Below, one piece after another: positions 50,669 through 64,000 of a stretch of 64,000 nt of DNA. The notes beneath the pieces were generated by a model, which searched no databases, was not told the origin of the DNA, and saw nothing but the letters and a program-made list of their open reading frames with translations. Source of the stretch: Agelaius tricolor (taxonomy: Eukaryota; Chordata; Aves; Passeriformes; Icteridae); contig JALJCS010000001.1 in NCBI GenBank assembly GCA_023055355.1, forward strand, positions 47,807,381 through 47,871,380, written 5' to 3'. A program made the position numbers and the translations under genes. Numbering within the stretch: position 1 is the stretch's first letter; every line of letters begins with the position of its first letter.

Positions 50669-53600
50669 AAAAAAACTGTCTAGAATGTGAAGTTACTTCC
50701 AGTGTATATACCACATGTAAACCACAATGCAAACATTATGAAATAGTAAATAAAAGTGTGAGAAATTCCCAATAGCATCCTGAAAAATATTGACACAGAC
50801 TTTCATGCTTCCTCTCAAACTGGAAGAAAAGCAGTCTGTTAAGAAGTAGCTTAGTAGATCGTCAGCTCCTTTTCTCTCTTTCCAGACTGTGGCTGAGATC
50901 TCAAAAGTTATTCAGGCATCTGACTCTCATTTGAAAGGTCTGGGCCATGGTTTCTTCTGTCAGGCTCATGTAGATCTCTTAAGAGTTTCTTTTGCTTGGG
51001 GTCCCCTTTTCTTTTTTTATCTATCTTCACAATTTCCTATTTGAGTTAATTATTGTTATATTTATCACAGCAGCATTTGTGTCAGCCAGTGCAGAACTCT
51101 CGTGAATATACAGACACAGGCTCTCCTCCTTGCCTCATCCATCAGTGTGACTGAGTGGTGTTCCTGAAGTCTTCCCAAGTCCCATGGTAGCCATGGATGG
51201 ATTGAAACCCCAACTTTAAAGAGGTGTCAGCTGACCCCACAACCCACCTCTGTCAATGCAATAATCGTGATCTGTTTTACTCCCAGATGCCCACTAAATG
51301 CTTCATCTACATCCTCAGCTCTCATCACTGCATCGCTCACAACTTTCAAATCTATTATTGCAACATGATCCTTTGAGCAATTGCTATTGCTTTTAAAACC
51401 AATTTATTCCACCCTCAAGACCTCTAAACTCCCATAATATTCAGATTGGTGCCTGCACATTAAACTGGTTGCTAACAAAAGGCTCAGAAAACTAGCTGGT
51501 TACACATTCAAGCTAGTGCAAAAACAGTAAAAAGAGAAAAGGACAGAGATACATTCAAACTACACTTTATAGTCTATCTTCCCAATTAAAAAAATTCCCA
51601 CTGTTCTAATTCAAAAACAAGCAGCTCCCCATACAGCTGTGCAGGATAAAGGCTGTTCAAAAGCTCTTTCTTATCATTACCCAGTGAAAAATGGGTGATC
51701 CAGGAGGCAATGGGAACCCAGACCCAGCAGAACCCACCTCCCCAAACAGGGCCCAAATGAGGCCAGTAGGACAAACCTGGAGACAATTGCTGGAACCAGC
51801 CAAAAGCCCAGCTCATGAGGCAGGATCATGGTGACAAAACAGGTCTGAAGTCAAGCTGGAAATTCAGTCCATAGGTCAGGGTTAAGACCAGGTTTAATAA
51901 CGGCCAGGAAGGTCCACAACAACCAGGCTAGATTAAGCCAGGATATCAACCTGATGGTTGAGGTCTGGGTTGATAAGGCCCATGGCAAATAAATGGGACA
52001 GCAGCAGACACAGATAAGAGAGCAGCAGCCCTCCATTACTGCTCAGCCAGGGCATCACAACCCTGGGCTGGGTTGAAATGGGGATTCTTGGCCCTGTGGC
52101 TGTGGGTGTGGCTGGAAGCTCCAGCTGAGGCTGATCAAGGCTTATTACTGCACTCAGGGGCCCAGCATATATAAACTTGATGAAGAAGATGGGACATGGA
52201 TCAAAATGGTGGCACAGGGCATTTGAATCTATTCAGCTATTACAAATAACCAGTGATAATACCCCACAAACAACAAATACATACTTTACTTTGGCCCAGA
52301 GGCTTGTGTGGCCAGGCTGAAAACGTGCATTGAGCATGGCTTGCTGCAGGGATGGGAGTTGCATTCTTCTGCTCAGACTGTTGTTGTCTTTGCATTTCCC
52401 CTGTGAAAACACACTGGGAAAAGCAGGGCTAGTGTTTTGTTAGGTTTAAGACTTCCTCAGGGCTATCTGAATCTTACTTGAGAAAAGATTTAAAAGCCAA
52501 AACGCCCCCTTCAAAGAGCCAATGTGCTGAAAACCCACATGCAACACACACATGCACCAATGGGTTATTGAACTTGGATTTACAAATGTAGATCCTGTGT
52601 GAGGCAAAGGTTTCTTCTTGGGACCTTTTCCCTACTGCAATTAATTTTGATGTCTACTGAAAGGATAAGAATCATATCAGTACTGTGAGAGTGACTATGT
52701 CAGCCAGTTTATGATATGAAAGCGACTATGTTATAAAGCTTTTGCTTTCCTAGTGTAAGCTGCAGAAATGTGAGAAAATTCAGGCTTGAGCTGAATTCCT
52801 GATTCTGTTATTAAAAGTGCCGTGTCTCTGTGTCAGCCAAACTCAGGGCTCAGCAGTGTTCACCATCTGCCCCCTGTGCAATACTCATAAATGTTGCAAT
52901 CAATATAAAATGTGGGATGTGTGGGCAATGCTGGAAGGTATAAATATTCTTTCTTTGCCAGATATATGTTAATTGGTTGTTTCATTTTACACATATGGGA
53001 CAGTAAAATGTATTTGTTTTCTTGCCAATAAAAGGATATTTTCCTAACTCCTTAGTCACAAGGTATCTACAAAAGGAGAAGGCTCTGATGTTTCCTGTTG
53101 GGTTTTTGGTTTACATTACAATTCATACACAAATGCTTTTTGGCATCTAAATCCTGAGCTAGAAGTATTTTTAAAATTATATCCTGAAATAGGAACTTCA
53201 GAACACTGTATTGGCATCTGGCAGATATCTCAAGAGTGCCATGAACTGTTACTACTTGAGGAACTTGGCAGGCTCTCCATGAGCCTTGTGTACCTTACAA
53301 GGGTGTAGGAGTCCAGCTTAATCACTGAGCATCTGTATGGCTGGGCTCTGTAGTGGGCAAATGTCCACCCACCAACCTCAAAAACACGTGGTGGTGTGTC
53401 TGCATTTCGCAGGATACATCTGGGCCCCTGAGCAATGAAGGCTGCTCAAACATGAGTGACAGCAGCCCACTACTTTATAAAAGTAAGCATTTCCTCAGGA
53501 CAAACCTTGAATCACTGATCAGTCTCACTGCTCAAAGCATTTGGCATGTGTGTTTCCATCCCCATGTGTTTTACAAAGTGCTGATACACATGCTAAGGCT

Positions 53601-56600
53601 GAAAGCCCTTTATAAAGTGTTTGGGATCTCACATACAAGAGTGTTTCCTGGTAGGAGAGCACAGGAAGCCTTTCTGGGGCCCTTGGTGAGGCACTGGTGA
53701 AGCCAGTGGGCCCCTGGTGGTGACCACCACTCTTGCTCCAGGATGGAAGAGGCACCCACTCCTGGTGAAAAGTGGCACCGTGGTGGGACTTTGCCCCAAA
53801 CTAATTCACATTGTAGCCATGCTTCATGACTGTAGCATGCAGTAGCAGCTGTGTTTGTAGAACAAAATTTGCCTGTAAAGCAGGTTTATATGTGCCTGCT
53901 TAGTGAGACCTTCACAGAGGTCTTTTGGAGGAGTTTATAAGTGATGTTCTTCAGAACCTCTTGGTCTGCAAACGTGTTCTTCCTGGACAAACATTTGCTG
54001 CTTTCAGAAGGCACCCATGTACCATACCCTTCTGTATGGTTAATGACAAGACAAGACTTTTGCCATTTTTGAGGGTCTTCATGGAAAAAGTTGCATAAGT
54101 CTACACAAAAATGTTAATATTGTTTCATGGTTTACTCATAATTCCGGCACAGAAACCACATAGCTCCAGCACAGAAAACAATGGCTTTGGCACTGCCTGA
54201 GCCAAGGAGCTAAGGGCTGGAAGCCCAGGAGCCCCATGGGGGTAAGCAGTCACACCAGAGACCCAGGAGGGGAGTCAAGGCAGATCACCAGTTTCAGCCT
54301 GGGCGTGCATGCCATGGCAAAGCATTAGACAGCTTCTCCCAAATGCCTCAGTGATATTAGATTCCTGTGCCTTCTGGTTTTTTAAAAGAGCATAGAAATC
54401 ACCCAAATTAGGAAGACTTCTGAAGAGAAGTGCAAAAGACAAAGTATAGACCATCGGTCCCAGAGCCCACCTCCCAGACAGAGCAGGAGAGCAGGACAAA
54501 CCAGAGCATGGGAAAGGCAGGGCCCAAGGTGAGAGGTGAGTGCTCCTCTCAGTGCCGTGTTACATGCACTCATTTAAGACATCAGCTTTGCTGAAGCTGA
54601 GCACCTTATCTGAGCCACCCTCTCCAACAAGCGCCTGTCTCTGTCCTGGGCTGTCCAGTTTTTGCTGTCCCATAGTTAAAATGAACCAGAATGCTCCTGG
54701 TGCCTGTCTCTGGGCCTGAGCTTCTGGACCAGGCAGGAGGACTTGCTCCCCGCAAGGCCTTGGCTCTGGGATTTATTGCTTCTTGACACAGAGTTTGAAC
54801 AGTTGTAGAATGTGTTGCAAGATGAAACTTTTAACTCTGGCCTTTATTTAATTTGACACTGGGTGAGGCCTTTATTCTACATCTTTCTTTAGCGGATAGA
54901 AATGTGTTTGGTCTATATTAATTTTTTGTTCTGTACCAATGGTTGGCATTGATTGGTTTCATTTTATTCACTATAAATGTTAAAATAAACAAACCAAGGT
55001 CCCAAGTGGTGGTCAGGGATTTTGCCAGACCATGGGAAGTAGTGGGCCCCGAGAGGCTCTGAAAACCACCCAGAGAAAGATCTGCACCAAGCAGGGATAA
55101 TAATCTGTTCCAGAAGCTAGAAAATATTTTCCAGGAGACTTGGCAATTGTGGCTTAAGATGGAGAAAAAGATGGATCGAGAGAAATTGCCCTTTTTCCAG
55201 GAAAAATGGAGAAGTCTGAGAAAAGAAAATCCCTGGCTATTGCAGGGTACTTAGCCACAAGGACAGATTGTCTTTGAATCTCCAAAGATGCAGAGACAAT
55301 TCTTTGCCCACCTGTGGAGTCCAGATAGGCAAACTCTGGAGAAAGTCTTTGTTTGCAAGAGAGATGACAAATAAGGCTGGTAGATAAGAAAAAAATTAAA
55401 CTAACCTGTACCAGTCTCTAAGACACACAAAATGATGGCTAGGGAAGTCAGTAAATTCATCTGGTCTGAATTTCCTGAAGCCAGCTGAGTTGCAGTCCTT
55501 GGATGGGCCATTAGGTTTGGACAGACTTTCCCATTAGGAGCCAAAGGACTTGTTTAACAGAAACTCATAATTTAGAAATGCCTGGAGATTTGATGTGATG
55601 ATAGGTTGATATGAAGAAGCAACCACTTTCTTTGGCAAATTGTATTAATGCTTACTCTCATCGTTAAACATTTCTGTTCATTTTTTCATTTGAAGGTGCC
55701 AGGCTTCCATTTCCAGCTATTGGCATTTGTTGCACATTTCTCTGCTAGATTAAGAGCGCCTTCATCCAGGACATTTCCTGCCAGGAAACATTCTCTGTAA
55801 TCAAATAATTTCTCATTTTTTATAAGTCTTGATTAACTCAACAGACTGTGCTGTCCAAGTCTTTGCTATGGCCTTTTTGCCTTTTTCTCTAGATCCTGTA
55901 CAGTGTTTAGGTTGTTTTCCACACCCATGCCAATATTTCAACAACCTCCTAAAACTGTGGGTGTTGAAAGAGTATCCCTAATACTGTACACAGATAAAAG
56001 CACGTCCCTGCTCAAACTGGATTGGGGTAGTAAACTCTTCTGTTTCTGGGACTTTTTTGGTCGCTGTCAGAAACTGGCCTGGATTCCATTTACCAAAGAG
56101 GTCCCACGCTCTTAGGTGCTTTGATGGTGTCTCTTGCTCACATGCCTAAAGTCATAGGGATCATCTGACTTGGTTTCCAAGGTCAAATCATCAAGGAAAT
56201 TTGTGAAGTTTTTATCTTTTTTTACAGCAGAGACCAGTCATGTGCCTCTCACCTGAAGAGTTTCCTGCCAGTGTGATGAGAACGATTCTGCCTTGCTCTT
56301 GCCTGTGACCTACAGCTGATGATTGAGCTGCTGTCTGTACTCAAACCACAATTTAACTGCTTGTTGCTTCAGTCTGGTTGTACCTCAGCAGCACTGAACA
56401 ACCTGCTGCATACAGATGGCAGCCTGAGGGGAACCAGCAGGAGACTCTTTGGAGGGGCTTCAAGCCCTATGTTAATCCCTTTGGAACAAACCACACAGAC
56501 ACTGTGTATCATTAGTTTCTTGCAAGAATGCTATCTTGTAAACCAGTGTAGACTTCTAGTGACTGTGTTCCCATTTAATTTCATTAACAATTCATTCTTC

Positions 56601-59600
56601 TGCTGCCTAGGATCCCTTGTCAGGCAGACCAAGCTGCAGCACTGTCAAGCATGCTGGTGACCTACTGTGATGTTGGATGAACACTTTGAATTGTTCTGGC
56701 GTCCTTCTGGTGTTTCAGGATTCACTAAAAATGATCTGCTCCTTCATCTCTGTAGGTGTCTTGACTGCAAGTTTTCTAGCTCTGTTGATTTTCAAAAAAA
56801 TTAATTCTGAGTCAGTGTGTTTTAATATAATCCTGCTTTATGAGTGGAAAGAAGGCATCCGTGCTCATTAGCTTTCTGGCTTCTAAACACAGATAAGAAT
56901 GAAATGAGTCTATCTTTTCTACATGACTATTAATAATTTTATAATTTTTATCTATCAAAGGGCCACTTACCTCTTGTGGTATGCCTTGCATCCTTGCAAA
57001 GTAGTCATATTGTTGATTCTGATACAAATATGGCTGCCCCACTCCTGCCTGTGTTCAGCTGCCTTTTACATCTTCCATGTTACCAAACCTCCAAACCTTT
57101 ATCTTTCTCTTATTAATGCATAGTTAATTTCACTTGAGTATTGCTCCTGATGCTTGGACAAAATTTTCTGAGAGACAAATATTCATCCAGTCTGAAGTTT
57201 TGGGATCTGGGTCATGCCCTGAAAGAATCAGTGTTTTTCAGTAGAGGATTCCGGCTCTTTTGTGATGTGCTCTGCTTTTCACCACATTTTGAAAACCTAA
57301 GTAAGAGCGAGTGTTGCAACTGTGTGGATCACTGTAGATCAGCTTTTGGACCTAGTTTATTTTCTTTCTCTCTTCAGTTTTATATGAACATGTATACATT
57401 TGTCTTTAAGTTAATAATCATTATTCTTCTGACTGTTTTTTTCTCCCAATTCTTCTCAGTTCCAGGAAATGTTTTTTATGAAAATATGCCTACAACTCAT
57501 CAGCAGTGTCTTCCATTTGCCCCTGTTGAGTATCATGCTGCTACAGGCAGGCTACTATCAAGTTTCATCCAGTGACTAATTATCTTTCTTTAGTATAAAG
57601 AAACCAAATGATTTACCTCTTTGGACACAATACCCTTTTGTTAGAAATTCTTTTCAGACAAAGACCATCTTGTAAGGAAATCTTACCTCTTCAGAACTTT
57701 TTTAAAAATAAGGCAGTTAATCATATCTACTCCTCCTCAGCCCCTCCAAAGTCTCCATCTGTGGCCTTCTGCTGGAAATAAGAGCAAAATGGAAGGAGGA
57801 GGAGTAGAGGCAGACAGGTGGAGTAAGACTAACCGAGAGACAGACAGTGACCTTGCCTTATGGACATCTTCTCAACCCTAATCTATTACTTGTATTTACC
57901 CCAAGCCCTGTGTATTTGATGCTCTGTGTTATTAAAAACTCAAAGCAGTATTGCTTAGACTATTTTCAGTGTTGACAGTATCTTCCTCAGTGCACGAATC
58001 TCTGATTCTGTTGCAATTAATGGCATTCTGATCATAACTCCCCTCATTGCCCTATGTGTAGGGTTTTTGGTTTTGTGTTTCCTGTAACAAAGTATTCTTA
58101 CCAGAATGAGGAGTACTTAAAAAACCCCAGTTGTTGTTTACTTGTGTCTGAATTTTAAGCTCCCATACTGGAAAGCAGAAGAAATAGAAAATGTAATGTC
58201 ATTCATCCAAATTTTTGTGTAAACAGACATAGCTGTTTCATGATGCCTCCAGCTAAATAGTTTCCTTAGCTGCTGTTGAAATTGAACATCAAATTGTCTC
58301 CTGTACCCTGTATATCAATATTTTTTCTACCATGGTGATGATAGTTAGGGAGTCATTAAATTCAAAAACAGGAATGTAACTGGATAAATAAACCCACAGG
58401 ATCCCAACCCATAGAGAATTGGTATCCAGGTATTCAGCCAACTCAAACTGCAAATGTTTGTGTAAGAAAAGGACTTGTATTTCTTGCTCTGTGCCAGCCC
58501 CCTCAGTAATTATGTTCCAATACAAAACTCTTCATTCACCAATGCTGTGCACATGTCATGTGGGGCTCTTGCAAAACCCTTGAGCAGTCCTGAGCCCAGC
58601 AACAAGCACAAGCTTGAGTCGTCCAATGCAGGCTTAACGGAGCCAGAAGAAGCAGAAGTGGGTAGGTGCAAGGAAAGAAAAGGGAGACAGCACAAAAGGT
58701 ACAATTCAGGTGTACAATGAGGCAGCTGAGAGTAAAGAACTTGTGGCAAGAACAGAGCAGCAAATAACCTTAAATCCCAGCACAAGGTCATCTCCAAAGC
58801 AGGGGACTGCATCCCACGTAATTGCTGACTAACAATTCCCACTGACACAGCAGGGAACACTCAAACACTCACAAACTGACAACTGTCTGGTTGACAGGAC
58901 TCCACAGAGGAGTAATCAAAGCCAGGAATCCCACTGCCAATTGCAGATGTATGATTGCATTCTTCTTCCTGCCTCCTTCCTAGATCTTGACGGCAGATCC
59001 TGCACCTGCAGGATGGGCAGGTGACACCAGAGAGTGCCATCTGAGATGGTTGTTTTATTGCTGAAAAACTGAACAGTATTTTGAAGCAAAGATTTGGGTA
59101 GCCAAAACTGAAGGTACTGAGACTTGTCAGAGCCAATGAAACGCTGTCACAATCCCTTACACTGAGTATTTTGCACTTCCAAAGTAATCAGAGAGCTGTA
59201 TCCGTAAACACCCATGGAGTGTCTGCAGGGCCTTGCTGCAGGAATAAGGAAGGAAGGGAAAGTCACTTACTGCGGGACTAATGGTGTTTGCTGTCTGGCA
59301 GATATGGTCTAAAACAAGCCTGGAATTGAGAAATTTATCTATTGTGCCTTTTTTGTTTGTTTTAAGAAGCATTTGCCAAAGAAGATGCCATGTTACCAGG
59401 AAATGACTGCTTGACACAATATCGTGTTTTCTGCCGAGTTGTTCTGGAAAAGTGACTGACTGAATGCTTAGCTCCATGAAAACAATCCAGACCAGGCCTC
59501 CTGATACAAGGGAGCCATTTTCCATAGACACAGGCTGCTTTCAAGTAATATTTAGGAAAGCACAGTAAGCATAAGTGACTCTAGAAAGACTGGTGCCATG

Positions 59601-60433
59601 AATGCTTCTAACATCAGTTGTTAAGCTTTTCTCAACATAAGCCTCTTCATTGTATCCCAGCGTAACGCCAATGTGGGAACGGCCACTTTCTCTCCTTGTT
59701 TCACATTAAGCTCCTCTCTGAGCTAGACCCCAGGCACAGGGAGGTCCTTGGAAAACCCCAGTGAGAAGATCTCTCTGTGCTGCACTGGGGACAGAATTTG
59801 GCCCATTCAATAGCAGGGTAGAAAGATGGGCAGGCACACAGGCACATTTTTGCTTGATGTTTTAATTTGGCTGGTTCTTTGGATGAATGTAAACAATCAC
59901 TGGCCAAGATAAGCATGAAGAGAAGAAGCCTGCTGATGGACATGTGGATATACCTGGGCTCCCTGTAAAGGGTGGCAGCATGACTTGTTCACTCCCACCT
60001 TGTGTGGGTGAGCTGTCGAGTCCCAGCTGCGCTTGCAGAGACAGTCTCACACTGGGCATGCAGATGGGACCTACACTGTGCTCCTTGTGGAGTGACTGCC
60101 TCACAGGTTCCACATCAGCTTCCTGCCCTATCTGCTGTAGCTGAATCTCCAAGAGCCTACCAGTGCTCTCTCATGGGCCAAATCCAGCCATTCCTGTGGG
60201 AACCACCAGCAAGCTACTATCCACATCCACAGGGAAGGAAAGTCCTTGCACTATAAAGCAGTAAGAAAGATGTCTGTCTGCCCTTAAAGGATAAAATACT
60301 CTTATTAGCAAAGTATGGGTAGAAAGACTATATTTTGATCAAAGCAAGGCTCACTGCTTTGCAAAGCATGAACTGAGTTTCTCTTGCTAACGATTTTCAT
60401 AGGACCCATTTGGGACATATCTATCACATTTTC

Positions 60434-60465
60434 AGTTGCTAAAGATGCTAAGTTGCTAAAGATAT
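60434..60465. repeat. Two-copy 17-bp tandem duplication
   Basis: AGTTGCTAAAGATGCTA at 60,434 is followed directly by AGTTGCTAAAGATAT at 60,451. Confidence 0.7.
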
Positions 60466-63400
60466 ACCAATCCACCACAGAGGCTCATTCTGACACAGTT
60501 TCCTCCTCACAGCTCAGTCATCACATAAAAAAAACCCCTAAAAATCTCTTTTCAAGATTAGTGCACTCTTGATGTCCAAGGAGTGAGAAGATTTAACTGG
60601 AATAAACTAAGAATGAATACGGTTATGTATTTTGTGTGTCTTTCACATCTGGTTTGCAGTGAAAGAAGAGTTATTTGAGTGCTTTCCTATGTTTCACAAT
60701 AACTTCAAGAGAAGGAGATAGTTAGATTTGACCTGCTTCATCAGGAGTCAGCTATTTCTGAAAATGTTGTTGGCTAGTTTGCTCCAGTGACTTATTTGGC
60801 TCGCTATAAAAAACGATCATTTACACATAAATTTGGCAAATGTCAATTGCTTCCATTCTAGTCTGGGAGGTTTTATTGCACTCTTGAGAAGAGTGCAATT
60901 GGGTGAATAAGGCCTTTTAAGTCCCACTGGCAGCACAGAAGGCCCTGTAACAAAGAGCAGCAATTTTCATGATTCTTAGAGGCCGACTTGTCACTCAGTC
61001 CTGCAGGCACATCCAAGGAGCCCTGCTGGATTGTTATTTCCAGATTCTGAGAAAACAGCTTTGAGGGACAGCAAGTGTTTGCTGGTATGGAGCATGAGTC
61101 AGGGGCATGTGGTAGGAGCAGTGCAGGTAGAGCAGGTTCCAGAGGTGTGGAGGTACAGGCGCTGGAACATGAGTGACAAAGGAATACTACCCATGCTGAG
61201 AGAGACACATACCTCCACTGCTCAGGAGAGAGATCAGCTGCATAAGACCAGGGGCTGGTATCAGCCCGTCTCCCCTGCTAATTGGGTCTTTCTGAGCTAA
61301 GCACCGTGCTGGCAGGCAAATGGAGTCCCTGGAACAACAGAGGGAAAAGTTTCACTGGGTTTTAGAAGCACTTGGCTTTCAAGCATCATGCAGTGAGATT
61401 TCTTCCTGATACTAGTTTAACAACTCAGCAAACATAAAGCAAATGAGCAGATGAAATGCGGATAATTTCCAAGATTAGCTAGAAATGAAATGTGAGCAGT
61501 AGTGTCTGTGGGGGAGGAAGCAGCCCTCTCTTGTAGCAGTTCCTGCAATTCAGTAGCATTTGGAGGGCTCCAGTCCAATCCCTGCTCTGTCACACCAGGG
61601 TTTACTGGTATGCCCGAGATGTCAGCGAAGAGCTCACAGGCCAGATCCCAGCCCTAGGACTGCTTCTAACTCCTAGCAGTTTCTTGTTATTGGTGGAAGT
61701 AAAGGGAATAGGAGCCAGAGCAGCAATACAAGACATTGTGACTCTGAGAATGAGGAAACTGTTCCCACAACAATGGCAGAAAAATATTTTTGATGCCAGC
61801 ATCAAGTACAAGAATAAACATTTTCTTGGGGCACAAATTTGCTTGTCCTCTAGGATGAGTATGCTACATTAAAATACAGTGATAAGAAATTCCTGTGTGC
61901 ATTGCTTGAGATGGCACATGGAGAAGGGGGAAGGCAAGAGAGGTAAAGTTAATAAATCATTGTCCTGTCCAGCGGGCTTCCATTATTCATAGAGAAGGGC
62001 AATTACGAAGGCATACCACTGTCCCGCTTCCAAAGTTTAACATTCCTGTTTGATATCTGATCTAGCAAACAGTGTTAGGAGGTATCCAAGCAGCATGCAC
62101 AGCACTTTAAATGATTAAGGGAGCAAAGTGCTTGGGCACGTTGGCATTCTAGGCCATAGCTCTCTGGCAATTAAAGACATACATACATACACAGATACGT
62201 GTCTCCTTAGGTATTCATTGATACAACCCAAACTTGTTTTCACTGAGAAGGGAAAACCACATTCCAGGCCTAGTGTTATTGGCATGAAGTCTGAGGCTGC
62301 TATATCCCTGAAACAGGTAGGCTTATGCTGCTGAAATCAGAAGCTGCCCCCACTTCTTTCATTTCTAAAGCGGTGGTGGTGCTCCCACTGGACTCCAGCT
62401 CTCCACATCTAGAGAAAGGTCACTGAGGTATTGGCAAGATCGAGTGGACAGTTCAGACAGTCACCTCCTCACCCTCCACAAATAACAGGCTGGTTGGCTC
62501 CAAGTCCAGGACTCTAATCCTACAGGACAGATTCCAACCTAGAGATACTTTGTGCCCAATTCAATGAGTGTAATGCCTATCCCTGAAAATAAACCACAAA
62601 GCTACAAGCTTACTTCAGCGCAAAATTTCAAGTACTTCAATTTCTGCATTAGGATGAATTCCCTCCTGTTTCCTGTGACCATTGGAGGGCTGAGCATGAA
62701 TTAAGAAACAAAAATATTTTATGTGATTGCATGTTTGCCCATCATAACCTCGTTGATGCTTTCTGCAATAGTTCCAGTAACCTCTGATAAACTGAAGAAT
62801 GCTGTGCCATGCGTCAGAGCTTTAACACTTACCTGGGATGCTTCTCATGGATCTCGGGAAAGAGCTTGGCATCCTACCTTGGCTCTGAAGCCCAGCTACA
62901 AAATAGGGATATAAAGACTGATCTGACTCACTCAAGTGTGCATTTCTCTGTGTGTGTGATGCAAAACACAGAACCAACATGGAGATAACATCTTCTGGTG
63001 TTGTACACTGGCAAGTGAGAAAGGAGTTAGACTTACCGAGACAGATTTTCATAAATATGTACTGGAGCCCAACTGACTGTAGAGCCCAGTATGAACTGGG
63101 AGCTGAAACATCACATTGGCTTGCCTGACCTTTAGACTTATATTTTTATTTATGGTTTGAATCACCTTCTCCCCCCAGTATGGTCAGGGTTTAATCAAAG
63201 AAAGAAGAGGACACTCAGAGTAGCTCTAACAGTGACTAGTAAGTATAAAAGCCAGGCAAGCTTTGCAGGGAGAGGTACTTACTGTCTGTAATTTCCTTCT
63301 GCTTTTGACTGCTTCAACTTTCCATGCCACTTCTGGGTCACTTACCAAACCTCCTGTGGGTTCAAAACTAATTTACAGAACAGAGAGAGAGCTTCCAGGA

Positions 63401-64000
63401 CCCAGCATCCCTATATCACAGGTCAAATGCTCTGCTGTTCATTTGATCAGTAGTATGGCCCTTCCCTTGCTGCTGTGCTCTGCAAGGGAACACAGAGTGG
63501 AAATGCACGACATGCACATAGGGGGTTTCAGCCTGCTAACTCTGAACTAGATAAAGCTGATTAATGCCTTTCACAGTACCTCACATCAGCTCAGGCTGTT
63601 AAACTCATAGCCTAAGCTTGTCATTGATTCTCTGACCAAGACATCCATTTCATCCAGCTGCTACATCTTCCCTGTGGTTTTTGAGGAGGACCCATAGAAA
63701 AGCCTCCTTCCTGTGGAAAGACCCACTATCTACCTGGCCTGTGTTGATTCCCCTCAGTCTGCCTGTTGCAGAGATTCTCTTTCTCACTATTTTAGCACAA
63801 GAAAGCACAGGGCTGGCTCTGCTCTAAGGGACAAGGTCTGGGCCATGTCAGGGAAAACCAAGGGTGGAGATCAGTGGAAGCAGATGCCAATAGAACCTTC
63901 ATCTCCTTGGCATTCACAGCCACTGAGGACTTGTCAGTGCGAGCTGGAACTTTTGGCTGAGCTCTCATGGAGAAGTACTGACATGCAGCACCTGAATGGA

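Larger units (their letters stand above)
49411..64000. other. Gene-free intergenic stretch
   Basis: No recognisable coding exon, RNA gene or intact mobile element. The longest frames are 131 codons (49,786-50,181, minus), 113 and 144 codons (56,319-56,660 and 57,141-57,575, plus) and 124 codons (59,157-59,531, minus). None shows a known domain or clear splice-site framing. A GC-richer patch spans about 51,650-52,200 with a TATA-like CATATATAAA at its end. A small 4-bp microsatellite lies near 62,180, and a block at about 61,930-62,180 has CpG-retaining, TAAT-rich texture. Confidence 0.5.

Noticed and set aside
53714..53736. Near-palindrome TGGTGGTGACCACCA considered as a protein-binding operator
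   Set aside because: A single short palindrome with no associated promoter or partner site; it can arise by chance.
55903..57575. Run of plus-strand ORFs (70, 113, 64 and 144 codons) considered as a decayed retroviral gene
   Set aside because: They are in different frames and show none of the protease, reverse transcriptase or envelope motifs I looked for. No LTRs or primer-binding site are visible.
61555..61615. Possible CR1 3' end (GGAGGGCTCCAGTCCAATCC...)
   Set aside because: It matches only over a few words and lacks the terminal repeat, which is too weak to annotate.
1..64000. Search for tRNA, rRNA, snRNA and selenocysteine or histone-type RNA elements
   Set aside because: No stretch showed the paired A and B boxes of a tRNA or another recognisable RNA-gene signature. 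MicroRNA hairpins cannot be excluded by reading alone.

Overview
The window looks like non-coding nuclear DNA from a vertebrate, most likely a bird (sauropsid). The best evidence is three recognisable CR1 LINE remnants (about 21.16-22.5 kb and 49.24-49.41 kb). They sit in AT-rich, CpG-poor DNA with few other repeats and no Alu, B1 or mammalian L1 sequence that I recognise. Nothing prokaryotic, plasmid-like or viral is visible: there are no operons, no CRISPR array and no recognisable tRNA or rRNA.

Layout. 1-13.69 kb: AT-rich DNA with no recognisable coding exon, read as the first intron (or the region just 3' of exon 1) of a minus-strand gene. 13.69-14.96 kb: one strong CpG island with GC boxes, a CCAAT box, a YY1-like ATGGCGGC motif, a GGA/CTC trinucleotide repeat and a good minus-strand splice donor. 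I read it as the promoter and non-coding first exon of a minus-strand gene whose body runs leftwards out of the window. The gene cannot be named securely; TBL1XR1 is a low-confidence guess. 15.0-64 kb: a long gene-poor flank upstream of that promoter. It holds a possible unrecognised spliced locus or old pseudogene at 17.2-18.1 kb, the CR1 composite at 21-22.5 kb, an AT/CA microsatellite at 35.3-35.46 kb, a CpG-retaining block at 36.1-37.0 kb that may be a conserved enhancer, a further CR1 3' fragment at 49.2 kb, and scattered homopolymers and short tandem duplications.

No complete protein-coding gene can be supported. Nearly all ORFs over 60 codons look like chance ORFs. The items most worth checking are the 17.2-18.1 kb splice-site-bounded ORFs, the promoter architecture (two possible minus-strand first exons), the 36-37 kb block, and the inverted CR1 composite lacking its reverse transcriptase. 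I saw no clear evidence of an undescribed biological system.
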